21,675 nt of DNA from an uncultured Rhizobiaceae group bacterium (GTDB taxonomy: Bacteria; Pseudomonadota; Alphaproteobacteria; Rhizobiales; Rhizobiaceae): positions 1-21,675 of the forward strand of contig CALHHQ010000269.1 in the NCBI GenBank assembly GCA_938030645.1, read 5' to 3'. Below are positions 1 to 7,425 of this stretch, one piece after another; within the stretch, counting starts at the first letter, position 1; the number at the start of each line of letters is the position of its first letter. The notes below the pieces were generated by a model. It did no database searches. It was not told the origin of the DNA and was given only the letters and a program-made list of their open reading frames with translations. A program made the position numbers and the translations under genes.

Positions 1-8
1 AAAAAACA

Positions 9-1820
9 ATGACCATTGAAGCGATCTCCAGAGTTACAAATCGAATTGTAGAGCGCAGCAAGCCCAGCCGCGATGCCTATTTAGAGCGCTTAGATGATGC
101 GGCAAATGATGGTCCCCATCGCTCTTCACTTACATGTGGAAATTTAGCCCATGGTTTTGCGGCATGTGGTGTTGGAGACAAGTCTGCTTTGGCGGGTGAT
201 GTGGTGCCCAATGTGGCGATCATTACATCGTATAACGACATGCTATCCGCCCATCAGCCGTTTGGCGCGTTTCCGGAAATCATAAAACAAGCTGCGCGAG
301 ATGCAGGTGGCGTGGCGCAAATTGCATCAGGTGTTCCCGCCATGTGTGATGGTGTGACCCAAGGTCAAAAGGGCATGGAACTGTCTCTGTTTTCGCGTGA
401 CATTATCGCCATGGCAACGGCGGTTGGCTTGTCTCACAATATGTTTGATGCAGCGATGTATCTGGGTGTGTGTGACAAAATCGTCCCCGGCCTTTTAATC
501 GGTGCACTGTCATTTGGCCATTTGCCAGCGGTGTTCGTTCCAGCTGGCCCAATGCCTTCTGGCCTGCCCAACACCGAAAAAGTTCGCGTGCGCCAATTGT
601 ATGCTGAAGGCAAAGTTGGTCGCGCCGAATTGTTGGAAGCAGAATCTGCATCATACCATTCGCCCGGAACCTGCACGTTTTATGGAACAGCCAATTCCAA
701 CCAGATGCTTATGGAGTTCATGGGGCTTCATTTGCCTGGCTCCAGTTTCGTCAATCCGGGTACGCCATTGCGTGACGCTTTGACGAAAGAAGCGACGCGT
801 CGCGCATTGTCCATCACAGCAACAGGCAATGAATTTACACCTGTGGGTCGTGTGATTGATGAAAAGGCAATCGTGAATGGTGTGATTGGTCTTCACACAA
901 CGGGCGGTTCCACAAACCACGCTTTGCATTTGGTAGCTATTGCAAAGGCAGCTGGCATTGTTCTCACACTTGAAGATTTATCTGATTTAGCAGATTGCAC
1001 ACCTCTTTTGGCACGGGTTTATCCGAACGGTATGGCGGACGTGAACCATTTCCATGCCGCTGGTGGTTTGCCTTATCTCATTGGCGAGTTGTTGTCTGAA
1101 GGTCGACTGCACGACGATGTAAAAACGATTGCGGGCAGTGGCCTTGCCAATATGGCGCAGGAACCACTTTTGGATGGTGATGGCGTAAAATGGCAAACAG
1201 CCCCCCGCGAAGCTGGCAATGCAAAAATTTTGGCGACAGTCAGAGAACCATTTTCAAAAGATGGTGGCTTGAAAATGCTTGATGGAAACATCGGTCGTGC
1301 GGTTATCAAAACGTCTGCAGTGAGAGAAGAACATCGTATTATCGAAGCGCCGGTGCGAATTTTCGAAACGCAAAACGGCATCAAGGAAGCATTCGAAGCG
1401 GGCGCATTGAATATGGATGTCATTGCGGTGTGTCGTTTCCAAGGGCCGCGCAGCAACGGTATGCCTGAATTGCACAAACTCACACCACCACTTGGTGTTT
1501 TGCAGGATCGCGGTTTCAAAGTTGCGCTGGTGACGGATGGACGTATGTCTGGCGCGTCCGGCAAAGTGCCGGCCGCCATTCACCTCACGCCAGAAGCAGT
1601 GGACGGGGGTGGCATAGCCAAATTGCGTGATGGCGACATTGTACGTCTCGACGCAGAAACTGGCGAGTTGGTTGCTAAGGTTGATGAAGCTGAATGGGAT
1701 GCTCGCGAAGCGGCCACCGCAGATTTGTCTGCAAACCAATTTGGAATGGGAACTGATCTCTTCAACGTGTTCCGCAATGCAGTTTCAACAGCTGATACGG
1801 GCGCGAGTGTGATGTCGTAG
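9..1820 (+). CDS. edd: Phosphogluconate dehydratase (Entner-Doudoroff)
   Basis: This 603-residue protein matches the usual length of 6-phosphogluconate dehydratase, the IlvD/Edd-family iron-sulfur enzyme that converts 6-phosphogluconate to 2-keto-3-deoxy-6-phosphogluconate in the cytoplasm. Visible family features are Cys155 in the GVCDK context and Cys222 in SPGTCTF, both expected cluster ligands, and the C-terminal segment with SNGMPELHKLTPPLG and TDGRMSGASGKVPAA typical of IlvD/Edd. The first ATG is only eight bases from the window edge, so the ribosome-binding site and promoter cannot be judged. In many Hyphomicrobiales edd is last in a zwf-pgl-edd operon; the upstream partners would lie outside the window, which is inference. 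No eda gene and no strong terminator follow. The distinction from dihydroxy-acid dehydratase (IlvD) rests on overall similarity and length and is quite secure. Confidence 0.96.
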   Translation: MTIEAISRVTNRIVERSKPSRDAYLERLDDAANDGPHRSSLTCGNLAHGFAACGVGDKSALAGDVVPNVAIITSYNDMLSAHQPFGAFPEIIKQAARDAGGVAQIASGVPAMCDGVTQGQKGMELSLFSRDIIAMATAVGLSHNMFDAAMYLGVCDKIVPGLLIGALSFGHLPAVFVPAGPMPSGLPNTEKVRVRQLYAEGKVGRAELLEAESASYHSPGTCTFYGTANSNQMLMEFMGLHLPGSSFVNPGTPLRDALTKEATRRALSITATGNEFTPVGRVIDEKAIVNGVIGLHTTGGSTNHALHLVAIAKAAGIVLTLEDLSDLADCTPLLARVYPNGMADVNHFHAAGGLPYLIGELLSEGRLHDDVKTIAGSGLANMAQEPLLDGDGVKWQTAPREAGNAKILATVREPFSKDGGLKMLDGNIGRAVIKTSAVREEHRIIEAPVRIFETQNGIKEAFEAGALNMDVIAVCRFQGPRSNGMPELHKLTPPLGVLQDRGFKVALVTDGRMSGASGKVPAAIHLTPEAVDGGGIAKLRDGDIVRLDAETGELVAKVDEAEWDAREAATADLSANQFGMGTDLFNVFRNAVSTADTGASVMS

Positions 1821-1913
1821 GCTTCGCGATGGGACCACTTATTCACAATCAGGCGACCAGACCATCTGAATTCATATAACTTCTTGATTTTTTTCATCAG
1901 CGGAACCAAAACC

Positions 1914-1957
1914 CATCCAGCAATGGATGCCACGCAGAAGTGATGTTGCTTGCGTGG
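1914..1957 (+). promoter_or_regulatory. Two contiguous hairpins in the permease leader
   Basis: Two adjacent inverted repeats lie just before the permease start. The first is CATCCA (1914-1919) and TGGATG (1924-1929) around a GCAA loop, a GNRA-type tetraloop. The second begins at the next base: CCACGCA (1930-1936) and TGCGTGG (1951-1957) with a 14-base loop. Its 3' arm overlaps the first two bases of the GGGGAG ribosome-binding site (1956-1961). If transcribed, the second hairpin could partly mask the site. Regulatory function is inference; no known riboswitch class was recognised. Confidence 0.35.
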
Positions 1958-1961
1958 GGAG
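1956..1961 (+). promoter_or_regulatory. Ribosome-binding site deciding the permease start
   Basis: GGGGAG ends six bases before the ATG at 1968. A longer in-frame reading could begin at TTG 1950, but that codon lies upstream of this site and has none of its own, so ATG 1968 is preferred. Confidence 0.7.
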
Positions 1962-1967
1962 TCGTTT

Positions 1968-3848
1968 ATGGAATCTCTTGGATTATCGCTGGAAATGGCC
2001 ACTGTGCTTGGCTTGCTTGCGCTGACCGTTTTTCTGTTTGTGACCGAAATTGTGCGTGTCGATGTGACGGCAATTATCATCCTCGTGATTTTGGGTCTGC
2101 TCAGTTACCTGCCAGGGCTTGAAAATTTAGCGGAACCTCGCGAATTGTTCGCAGGATTTTCATCGAATGCCGTGATCTCTATCATTGCGGTGATGATCAT
2201 TGGTGCTGGTTTGGACAAAACCGGAGTTATGTCGACCGTAACGAACTTCATTTTGACGTTTGGTGGAAAAACAGAACAACGGATCATTCCTATCGTTTCA
2301 TCCACTGTCGCAATTATCTCTTCGTTCATGCAAAATGTTGGAGCAGCAGCGCTTTATCTGCCTGTTGTGTCACGTATTTCTTCTCGCACTGAAATTCCCT
2401 TGTCGCGACTTCTCATGCCTATGGGTTTCTGCGCAATCTTGGGCGGTACGATCACGATGGTGGGTTCATCACCATTGATCTTGCTCAATGATCTTATCAT
2501 TAGTGCCAACGCCGAACTGCCACAATCGAACCAAATGGAAACATTTGGCTTGTTTTCAGTGACACCCATTGGGTTGTCATTGGTGGTGACGGGTATTTTG
2601 TATTTTGTGATTTTTGGGCGCTTTATTTTGCCCGGTTCAGAGGACCAAGGTGGAAGTGAAGCTGACAAGCGGTCTGAATATTTAAATCGCTTGTACGGCT
2701 TAGATTCAGGAATCACAGAACTTTCCGTTCCATCGGATTCTCCAATTGCCGGTAGAACCATTCTCGATATCCATGCAGATTTCGATATCTACATTATCGC
2801 TTTACACATTGATCAAAAAACATACGTCGCGCCAGTTGTTTTGGATGAACTGAAAGCGCCCAGCCGCATTGCGGTCATGGGAACACCAGCCGCCATTCGT
2901 AGGTTTGCCGTTCAAAACGATCTCGTGATCCATCCGCAAATGGATAAATTCTCGCGCGAACTTGCCAGCCACCGCTGTGGTGTGGCTGAAATCGTGATTC
3001 CGCCAGAAAGCTCTATGATCAATGAATCGACGCGCTCAGTGCGGGCCCGCGAACGTTATGGGTTCTCACTGCTTGCAATTTATCGCGGTGAAGAAGTGAT
3101 GAGCCACATTCGCACCGATGATCATTTGCCAACCAAGATTGGTTTTGAGCCCTTGCATGCCGGTGACACGCTTTTGGTTCACACCACATGGAGCGCGCTG
3201 AACCTTCTCCAAAAAAATCGCGACTTCGTTATCGTGACCAGTGATTACCCGCGTGAAGAATTGCGACCGCAGAAAGTGGGTTGGGCACTCACTTTTTTCC
3301 TGATCGCACTAGGCCTTATTCTCTTCACCAATATTCTCTTGTCTCTCTGCCTGTTGGTGGGCGCCGCGGGCATGGTGGCCAGTCGCGTGTTGCGGATAGA
3401 CGAAGCCTATTCCGCGGTCGGTTGGAACACGGTGTTCCTGCTGGCGAGTTTGATTCCGTTGGGCCAAGCCGTGCAATCGACGGGGACAGCTCAATGGATT
3501 GCTGATGGAATTTTGGCGGGTTTGGATGGCGTCCCAATTTGGGGACTTCAAATTGGCGTAGCATTATTAGCGGCGGCCTTTACACTGATCATGTCCAATG
3601 TGGGTGCCACGGTGTTGTTGGTACCATTGGCGATCAGTATAGCGGTTGCATCTGGTGGCGATCCCGCAGTCTTTGCACTGACGGTTGCGATCTCAACATC
3701 TAATTCGTTTCTCATACCGACACATCAAGTGAACGCATTGATCATGGGGCCAGCTGGCTACCGCGTGAAGGATTTTTTGCGGGCAGGGTTTGGTATGACG
3801 ATCTTGTTTTTGATCGTCTCGATCACCGTCATGAATATTCTTTTCTGA
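1968..3848 (+). CDS. SLC13/DASS-type permease with two RCK_C domains
   Basis: From ATG 1968 this is a 626-residue inner-membrane transporter. It has an N-terminal hydrophobic half (about residues 1-220), a soluble middle (about 235-425) that looks like two RCK_C/TrkA-C modules, and a C-terminal hydrophobic half (about 430-626). The two membrane halves carry matching loop motifs, MQNVGAAALYLPV in the first and MSNVGATVLLVPLA in the second, the pseudo-twofold SN(T/V)-type motifs of the ion transporter superfamily that binds sodium and substrate in DASS proteins. Members carry sulfate, di- or tricarboxylates or other anions; the sequence does not settle the substrate. RCK_C domains usually bind small ligands and gate transport. 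The gene lies 147 bases after edd without an obvious terminator between them, so cotranscription is possible. Two hairpins precede the start. Confidence 0.85.
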   Translation: MESLGLSLEMATVLGLLALTVFLFVTEIVRVDVTAIIILVILGLLSYLPGLENLAEPRELFAGFSSNAVISIIAVMIIGAGLDKTGVMSTVTNFILTFGGKTEQRIIPIVSSTVAIISSFMQNVGAAALYLPVVSRISSRTEIPLSRLLMPMGFCAILGGTITMVGSSPLILLNDLIISANAELPQSNQMETFGLFSVTPIGLSLVVTGILYFVIFGRFILPGSEDQGGSEADKRSEYLNRLYGLDSGITELSVPSDSPIAGRTILDIHADFDIYIIALHIDQKTYVAPVVLDELKAPSRIAVMGTPAAIRRFAVQNDLVIHPQMDKFSRELASHRCGVAEIVIPPESSMINESTRSVRARERYGFSLLAIYRGEEVMSHIRTDDHLPTKIGFEPLHAGDTLLVHTTWSALNLLQKNRDFVIVTSDYPREELRPQKVGWALTFFLIALGLILFTNILLSLCLLVGAAGMVASRVLRIDEAYSAVGWNTVFLLASLIPLGQAVQSTGTAQWIADGILAGLDGVPIWGLQIGVALLAAAFTLIMSNVGATVLLVPLAISIAVASGGDPAVFALTVAISTSNSFLIPTHQVNALIMGPAGYRVKDFLRAGFGMTILFLIVSITVMNILF

Positions 3849-3864
3849 GACTCTTCTGAAACGA

Positions 3865-3897
3865 AAAAGCCCCGCATCCGAAGGAAACGAGGCTTTT
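3865..3897. terminator. Bidirectional intrinsic terminator between convergent genes
   Basis: Arms AAAAGCCCCG (3865-3874) and CGAGGCTTTT (3888-3897) pair with one mismatch around a 13-base loop. The A-rich left flank and T-rich right flank allow termination in both directions, serving the permease on the plus strand and the PAS-GGDEF gene, which ends at 3918, on the minus strand. Confidence 0.8.
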
Positions 3898-3917
3898 GAA
3901 TTCGTACAGTTGTTTGA

Positions 3918-4892
3918 CTAGGCAGACAGTGCCAAGTCACCCAAATTGGTGAATGCATAGCGACACCCAGTTTGCTTTGCAGCCACGTCAGCAGCATCGC
4001 GGGCATTTTTAATAAGTGTTTCTTCACTGTCGTCGTCATGGTTTGGCAGTGCAACACCCATGGCGAACTCAACAAGAATCGGCATGCCATCGATCATATA
4101 GGGTTGGTTCAGCACATTGATGAGACGTTTGGCCAAAGCTTCCGCATCGTGTGGTTGGCACACAGATTGTTGCAATACCGCAAACTCTGCACCTTCCAAT
4201 TTGGCTGGAAGATCGCCTTGGCGAATGCAATCGCGAACACGGTCGCCGATATGCTTTACCAGCAGATGCGCAGAATCCTCTTCCATGCGATTGCGCAAAG
4301 CTTCAAAGTTAGTTGCCTTAACCACCAACAATGCAAACGACTCTTCATCCCAGCTTTGCATATAAGCTTCGTCGATACATTTCAGCAAAATGCGTTTGTT
4401 CGGCAAGCTGGTGCGACGGTCATAAAAACCGGCGTGCTCAATTTCGTCTTTCACTGCAAAAATGTTGCTGACATCGTCTTGGGTGACAATGCAACCACCA
4501 GTTTCCACCGGAATGAACCCAACCGACATAACACGACCATCTGGTAGCGTTTCAAAAATGGTCTCGATATTGCCGCTCTTGGCGAAGTTCAAATGTTTGG
4601 TCACATACCCATCAGCGTCGTTGCCAGGCAGATCTCCAGTCTCAACCATGTGGTTCAGGATTTGCACAAACTCTGCACCTTCACGCATGAGAGAAGGCGG
4701 TAGATCATGGGCATCGCCATAAGAAGAGTTGCAATCAATCAAACGAAGGTCGGTGTCGAACACTGCGATGCCGCGACGACTTTTCTCAAGAAGGACAGCG
4801 CGTTTCTCTTTTTGGCGCGCGATGGTCGGCCATTCAAGATGCGCTTCGCTCTTGTCTGTTTTCAGATCGCTTTTGCGGCGTTGGTAAATCAT
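3918..4892 (-). CDS. PAS domain plus degenerate GGDEF domain protein
   Basis: This 324-residue soluble protein has a PAS-like region (about 33-145, beginning near LLEKSRRGIAVFDTDLRLID) followed by a GGDEF-type domain (about 152-320, with DRRTSLPNKRIL matching the usual DxLTGLPNRR entry). The catalytic signature normally GGDEF reads EGAEF at 233-237, so two of five positions differ and diguanylate cyclase activity is unlikely. The RxxD motif of the inhibitory site is kept (RQGD, 224-227) at the canonical five-residue distance. No EAL domain, membrane segment or signal peptide is visible. A GGGAG ribosome-binding site (4899-4903) sits six bases ahead of the ATG. It may act as a cyclic-di-GMP receptor or a protein-interaction module; this is inference. 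Confidence 0.8.
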   Translation of the reverse strand: MIYQRRKSDLKTDKSEAHLEWPTIARQKEKRAVLLEKSRRGIAVFDTDLRLIDCNSSYGDAHDLPPSLMREGAEFVQILNHMVETGDLPGNDADGYVTKHLNFAKSGNIETIFETLPDGRVMSVGFIPVETGGCIVTQDDVSNIFAVKDEIEHAGFYDRRTSLPNKRILLKCIDEAYMQSWDEESFALLVVKATNFEALRNRMEEDSAHLLVKHIGDRVRDCIRQGDLPAKLEGAEFAVLQQSVCQPHDAEALAKRLINVLNQPYMIDGMPILVEFAMGVALPNHDDDSEETLIKNARDAADVAAKQTGCRYAFTNLGDLALSA

Positions 4893-4920
4893 TGGAAACT
4901 CCCGTCACTGTCCCACGACA

Positions 4921-4934
4921 CCGCGAGATCGCGG
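4921..4934. promoter_or_regulatory. Palindrome upstream of the PAS-GGDEF gene
   Basis: CCGCGA (4921-4926) and TCGCGG (4929-4934) form a perfect 6-base inverted repeat with a 2-base centre, about 30 bases upstream of the PAS-GGDEF start. It is not followed by a T-run, so an operator is more likely than a terminator. A second, bulged repeat (ACAA/GCCA with TGGC/TTGT, 4952-4970) lies nearby. No regulator can be named. Confidence 0.3.
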
Positions 4935-5005
4935 CGTTATATATTGCCTTCACAATGCCATGTGGCTTGTTAACGGCGTGGTAACGGAGGCAGGGGATTT
5001 ACAAA

Positions 5006-6142
5006 CTAGGTTAACGATTGGTTCAGGTCGTCAATAAGGTCGCCAATATTCTCAATACCAACTGAAAGGCGAAGCAGATTGTCGGGAACCGTGTCTTCAA
5101 TCGTGTGGCGGTGCTCTACAAGACTTTCAACACCGCCAAGTGACGTTGCACGTTTGAATAATTTCATTTTCCCAACGGTCTTCAACGCATCTTCTCGAGA
5201 TCCCTTGGTGCAAAATGACAAAAGGCTTCCAAACCCTCCGGCCATTTGGCGCGATGCAACTTCATGTCCTGCGTCAGATTTTAGGCCTGGGTAGAGAACA
5301 CTTTCTACTCGATCATGGTTTTCCAAGTGCTCGGCAATGGCAAGCGCATTGCTGCACATACGCTCCATACGTAGGGGCAAAGTTCGCATTCCGCGTATCA
5401 ACAACCAAGCTTCAAAAGACCCCATCACAGCGCCCGCATCATGACGATCAGTTTTCAGGTTCTGCCACAACTCGCCTTGGGCATCTTTGCATGCAAGAAA
5501 CCCCGCCAACACATCGGAATGACCATTGATGCCCTTTGTGGCTGAATGCATCACGATGTCTGCACCGTGATCAAGCGGTTGAGATATGACGGGCGTTGCA
5601 GCCGTTGAATCCACTACGAGCGCGGCTCCAATTTCACGCGCAACTTTTGCGCAAGCTGCAATATCTACCGTCTTGAGATACGGATTTGACGGCGTTTCAA
5701 TCCACAAGATTTGCGCCGGCTGTGCAACCTGTTGGAGTGCTGAGAGATCAGAGCAATCGACTTCAATCAATTCGATGTCACGGCGGGCACAAAAGTCGCG
5801 TGTCCATTTGGTTGCCCCCCAATAGATGCCTGATTGCATGATAATCCGACCGCCGTTTGGCACAGTGCGCATCACGGCCGCAATTGCTGCCATGCCAGAA
5901 GGCAGTAACAACCCATCTTCCGCATGTTCAGCCTGTGCCAGCATGTCTTCGCCCAAACGCGTGAGATCATTGTCGTCCCGAGCATAAATGTGATTTGGAG
6001 ACAGCGGATCATAATTCTCGTCACGTACAAACGTGGTGGCAGATTGCAATGGGGGCACGACGCCGCCCGTTTGGGAATCAATGGCTCCATTGGCTTGCGC
6101 AAACAAAGTGTCGAGCGAAGGCGTGTTTTTGCGGTCAGTCAT
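5006..6142 (-). CDS. Trans-sulfuration family PLP-dependent enzyme
   Basis: This 378-residue cytosolic enzyme belongs to the Cys/Met-metabolism PLP family (cystathionine gamma-synthase, cystathionine or methionine gamma-lyase). The PLP lysine is Lys203 in HSATKGINGHSDVLAG. Asp178 in VDSTAATPV should contact the pyridine nitrogen; the usual Asn of VDNT is replaced by Ser. Other family segments are LLPSGMAAI (80-87) and, near the C-terminus, SLGGVESLVEHRHT, which binds the substrate carboxylate. The exact reaction is not decidable from sequence alone. It begins 2 bases after the stop of the upstream argE-like gene, so the two are almost certainly cotranscribed, suggesting that the deacetylase product or a related sulfur amino acid is handled here. 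No clear terminator follows. Confidence 0.88.
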   Translation of the reverse strand: MTDRKNTPSLDTLFAQANGAIDSQTGGVVPPLQSATTFVRDENYDPLSPNHIYARDDNDLTRLGEDMLAQAEHAEDGLLLPSGMAAIAAVMRTVPNGGRIIMQSGIYWGATKWTRDFCARRDIELIEVDCSDLSALQQVAQPAQILWIETPSNPYLKTVDIAACAKVAREIGAALVVDSTAATPVISQPLDHGADIVMHSATKGINGHSDVLAGFLACKDAQGELWQNLKTDRHDAGAVMGSFEAWLLIRGMRTLPLRMERMCSNALAIAEHLENHDRVESVLYPGLKSDAGHEVASRQMAGGFGSLLSFCTKGSREDALKTVGKMKLFKRATSLGGVESLVEHRHTIEDTVPDNLLRLSVGIENIGDLIDDLNQSLT

Positions 6143-6144
6143 TT

Positions 6145-7329
6145 CTAAAGTCCTTCATTCTCACTCGCCCATTTGGTCAGCTTGCCAATGAAGTCATGGC
6201 AAGCTTCCAATTGGTCAATGTCGATATATTCATCAGGGAGGTGCGCTTGTTTGATGGAGCCCGGGCCAAAGATCACGCCAGGCACACCAGCTGTTTGGAA
6301 ATGTGCAGCTTCGGTGCCGTAGGCCACGCGGCCAGATTCATTAAGACCCGTGAGATGTCGAAGTAGACTTTCTGCTGGCGAATTCTCATCAGGCTTCATC
6401 GCAGGTAGGTAATGTCGCAATTCATGGCTGACGCCTGCTGCATCAGAAATTGCTTTCAGTTCAGGCTCAATTTCGTTCTCAATAAAATCGAAGACCTCTT
6501 TGCAAAAGGCTTCTGTGTCATCGCCCGGCACATTTCTAAAACCCCAATGAAACTGGCAACGGGCAGGGATGATGTTGCCAGCAGTCCCGCCTTCAATCAA
6601 ACCACAATCAACGGTCGTATAGTAAGGTGTGAAACCATTGCTGGGATCGCCATTTGCTTTGATGCGCTGTCCCAACTGTTCGATAAAATTGATAATGCGA
6701 GCCGCATAAAAAATGGCGTTCGCTCCGAGATCTGGCGCGCTGGAATGTCCATCAATGCCATGGACTGTGGTGACATAACTGTGTCCACCTTTGTGGCCAC
6801 CGACAATTTGCATGCTGGTGGGTTCGCCAACGATCACCGCCAAAGGGGCGGGGAGATTGTCGCTCATATCATCAATGAGACCTTTTACACCTGTGCAGCC
6901 GACTTCCTCATCATAAGAAAAAGCAAAATGAATAGGTGTCTTTAGATCGGCTTCTGCCATGCTTTTGGCGTGTGCCATGACGCAAGCGATATAGCCTTTC
7001 ATATCGCACGTGCCGCGCCCAAAGAGACGACCGTCGCGTTCAGTGAGTTTGAACGGATCGCTGGACCAGTCTTGACCGTCCACAGGCACAACGTCGGTGT
7101 GGCCAGACAACACAATACCGCCGGACGTATCCGGGCCAATCGTTGCCCATAAGTTTGCCTTGGTATTTTCTTCATTGAACGTCAGGCGGCTTTCAACCCC
7201 CAATTCAGACAACAGTGAGCGCACGTCATCAATCAACTCCATGTTGGAGTTTCGTGATGTTGTGTCATAGCCCACCAGCCGTTCCAGCATGGCAACACAG
7301 TCTTTAGCAGTGGGTTGGCTTTTCAACAT
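6145..7329 (-). CDS. argE: Acetylornithine deacetylase-like M20 metallopeptidase
   Basis: This 394-residue protein fits the ArgE/DapE branch of the M20 zinc amidohydrolases, which remove acetyl or similar acyl groups from amino acids in the cytoplasm. Visible metal and catalytic motifs are LSGHTDVVPV (His77, Asp79), GRGTCDMKG (bridging Asp109) and SYDEEVGC (general base Glu141 and ligand Glu142); a late His in TEAAHFQTAGVPG supplies the last zinc ligand. Length and motifs match ArgE (acetylornithine to ornithine), but related enzymes act on other N-acyl amino acids, and the partner here is a trans-sulfuration enzyme rather than an arginine gene, so the symbol is tentative. The start lacks a strong ribosome-binding site. 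It opens a two-gene minus-strand unit divergent from the fabH-like/alkB pair. Confidence 0.85.
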   Translation of the reverse strand: MLKSQPTAKDCVAMLERLVGYDTTSRNSNMELIDDVRSLLSELGVESRLTFNEENTKANLWATIGPDTSGGIVLSGHTDVVPVDGQDWSSDPFKLTERDGRLFGRGTCDMKGYIACVMAHAKSMAEADLKTPIHFAFSYDEEVGCTGVKGLIDDMSDNLPAPLAVIVGEPTSMQIVGGHKGGHSYVTTVHGIDGHSSAPDLGANAIFYAARIINFIEQLGQRIKANGDPSNGFTPYYTTVDCGLIEGGTAGNIIPARCQFHWGFRNVPGDDTEAFCKEVFDFIENEIEPELKAISDAAGVSHELRHYLPAMKPDENSPAESLLRHLTGLNESGRVAYGTEAAHFQTAGVPGVIFGPGSIKQAHLPDEYIDIDQLEACHDFIGKLTKWASENEGL

Positions 7330-7363
7330 TGTGAGTTATTCACTTTCAATTCGGTGGCGCACC

Positions 7364-7377
7364 TTGTGGTGCCACAA
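7364..7377. promoter_or_regulatory. Palindromic operator candidate before fabH-like/alkB
   Basis: TTGTGG (7364-7369) and CCACAA (7372-7377) form a perfect 6-base inverted repeat with a TG centre. It ends one base before a promoter-like -35 element for the plus-strand pair and lies 35 bases upstream of the divergent argE start. Position and symmetry fit a dimeric regulator site. The same stretch can also be drawn as a bulged hairpin (GTGGC at 7354-7358 with GCCAC at 7371-7375). Confidence 0.4.
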
Positions 7378-7406
7378 TTGTCGCTTTAGTTTTGATGGAG
7401 ATACAA
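7378..7406 (+). promoter_or_regulatory. Promoter candidate for the fabH-like/alkB pair
   Basis: TTGTCG (7378-7383) and ATACAA (7401-7406) are separated by 17 bases and resemble a sigma-70 type -35/-10 pair. The expected transcript start near 7413 leaves a very short leader containing AAGG (7413-7416), nine bases before the ATG at 7426; if the start is that close, AAGG would lie at the very 5' end. The match is moderate and no transcript evidence is available. Confidence 0.35.
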
Positions 7407-7425
7407 GGGGTTAAGGTCAACAATT

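Noticed and set aside
1073..2080. Long minus-strand open frames opposite edd and its downstream gap
   Set aside because: They mirror the codon structure of edd, have no recognisable domains and no ribosome-binding sites; edd has clear family motifs.
3972..4547. 191-residue plus-strand frame opposite the PAS-GGDEF gene
   Set aside because: Composition is rich in Cys, His and Arg without domain resemblance, and the opposite strand carries a recognisable PAS-GGDEF protein.
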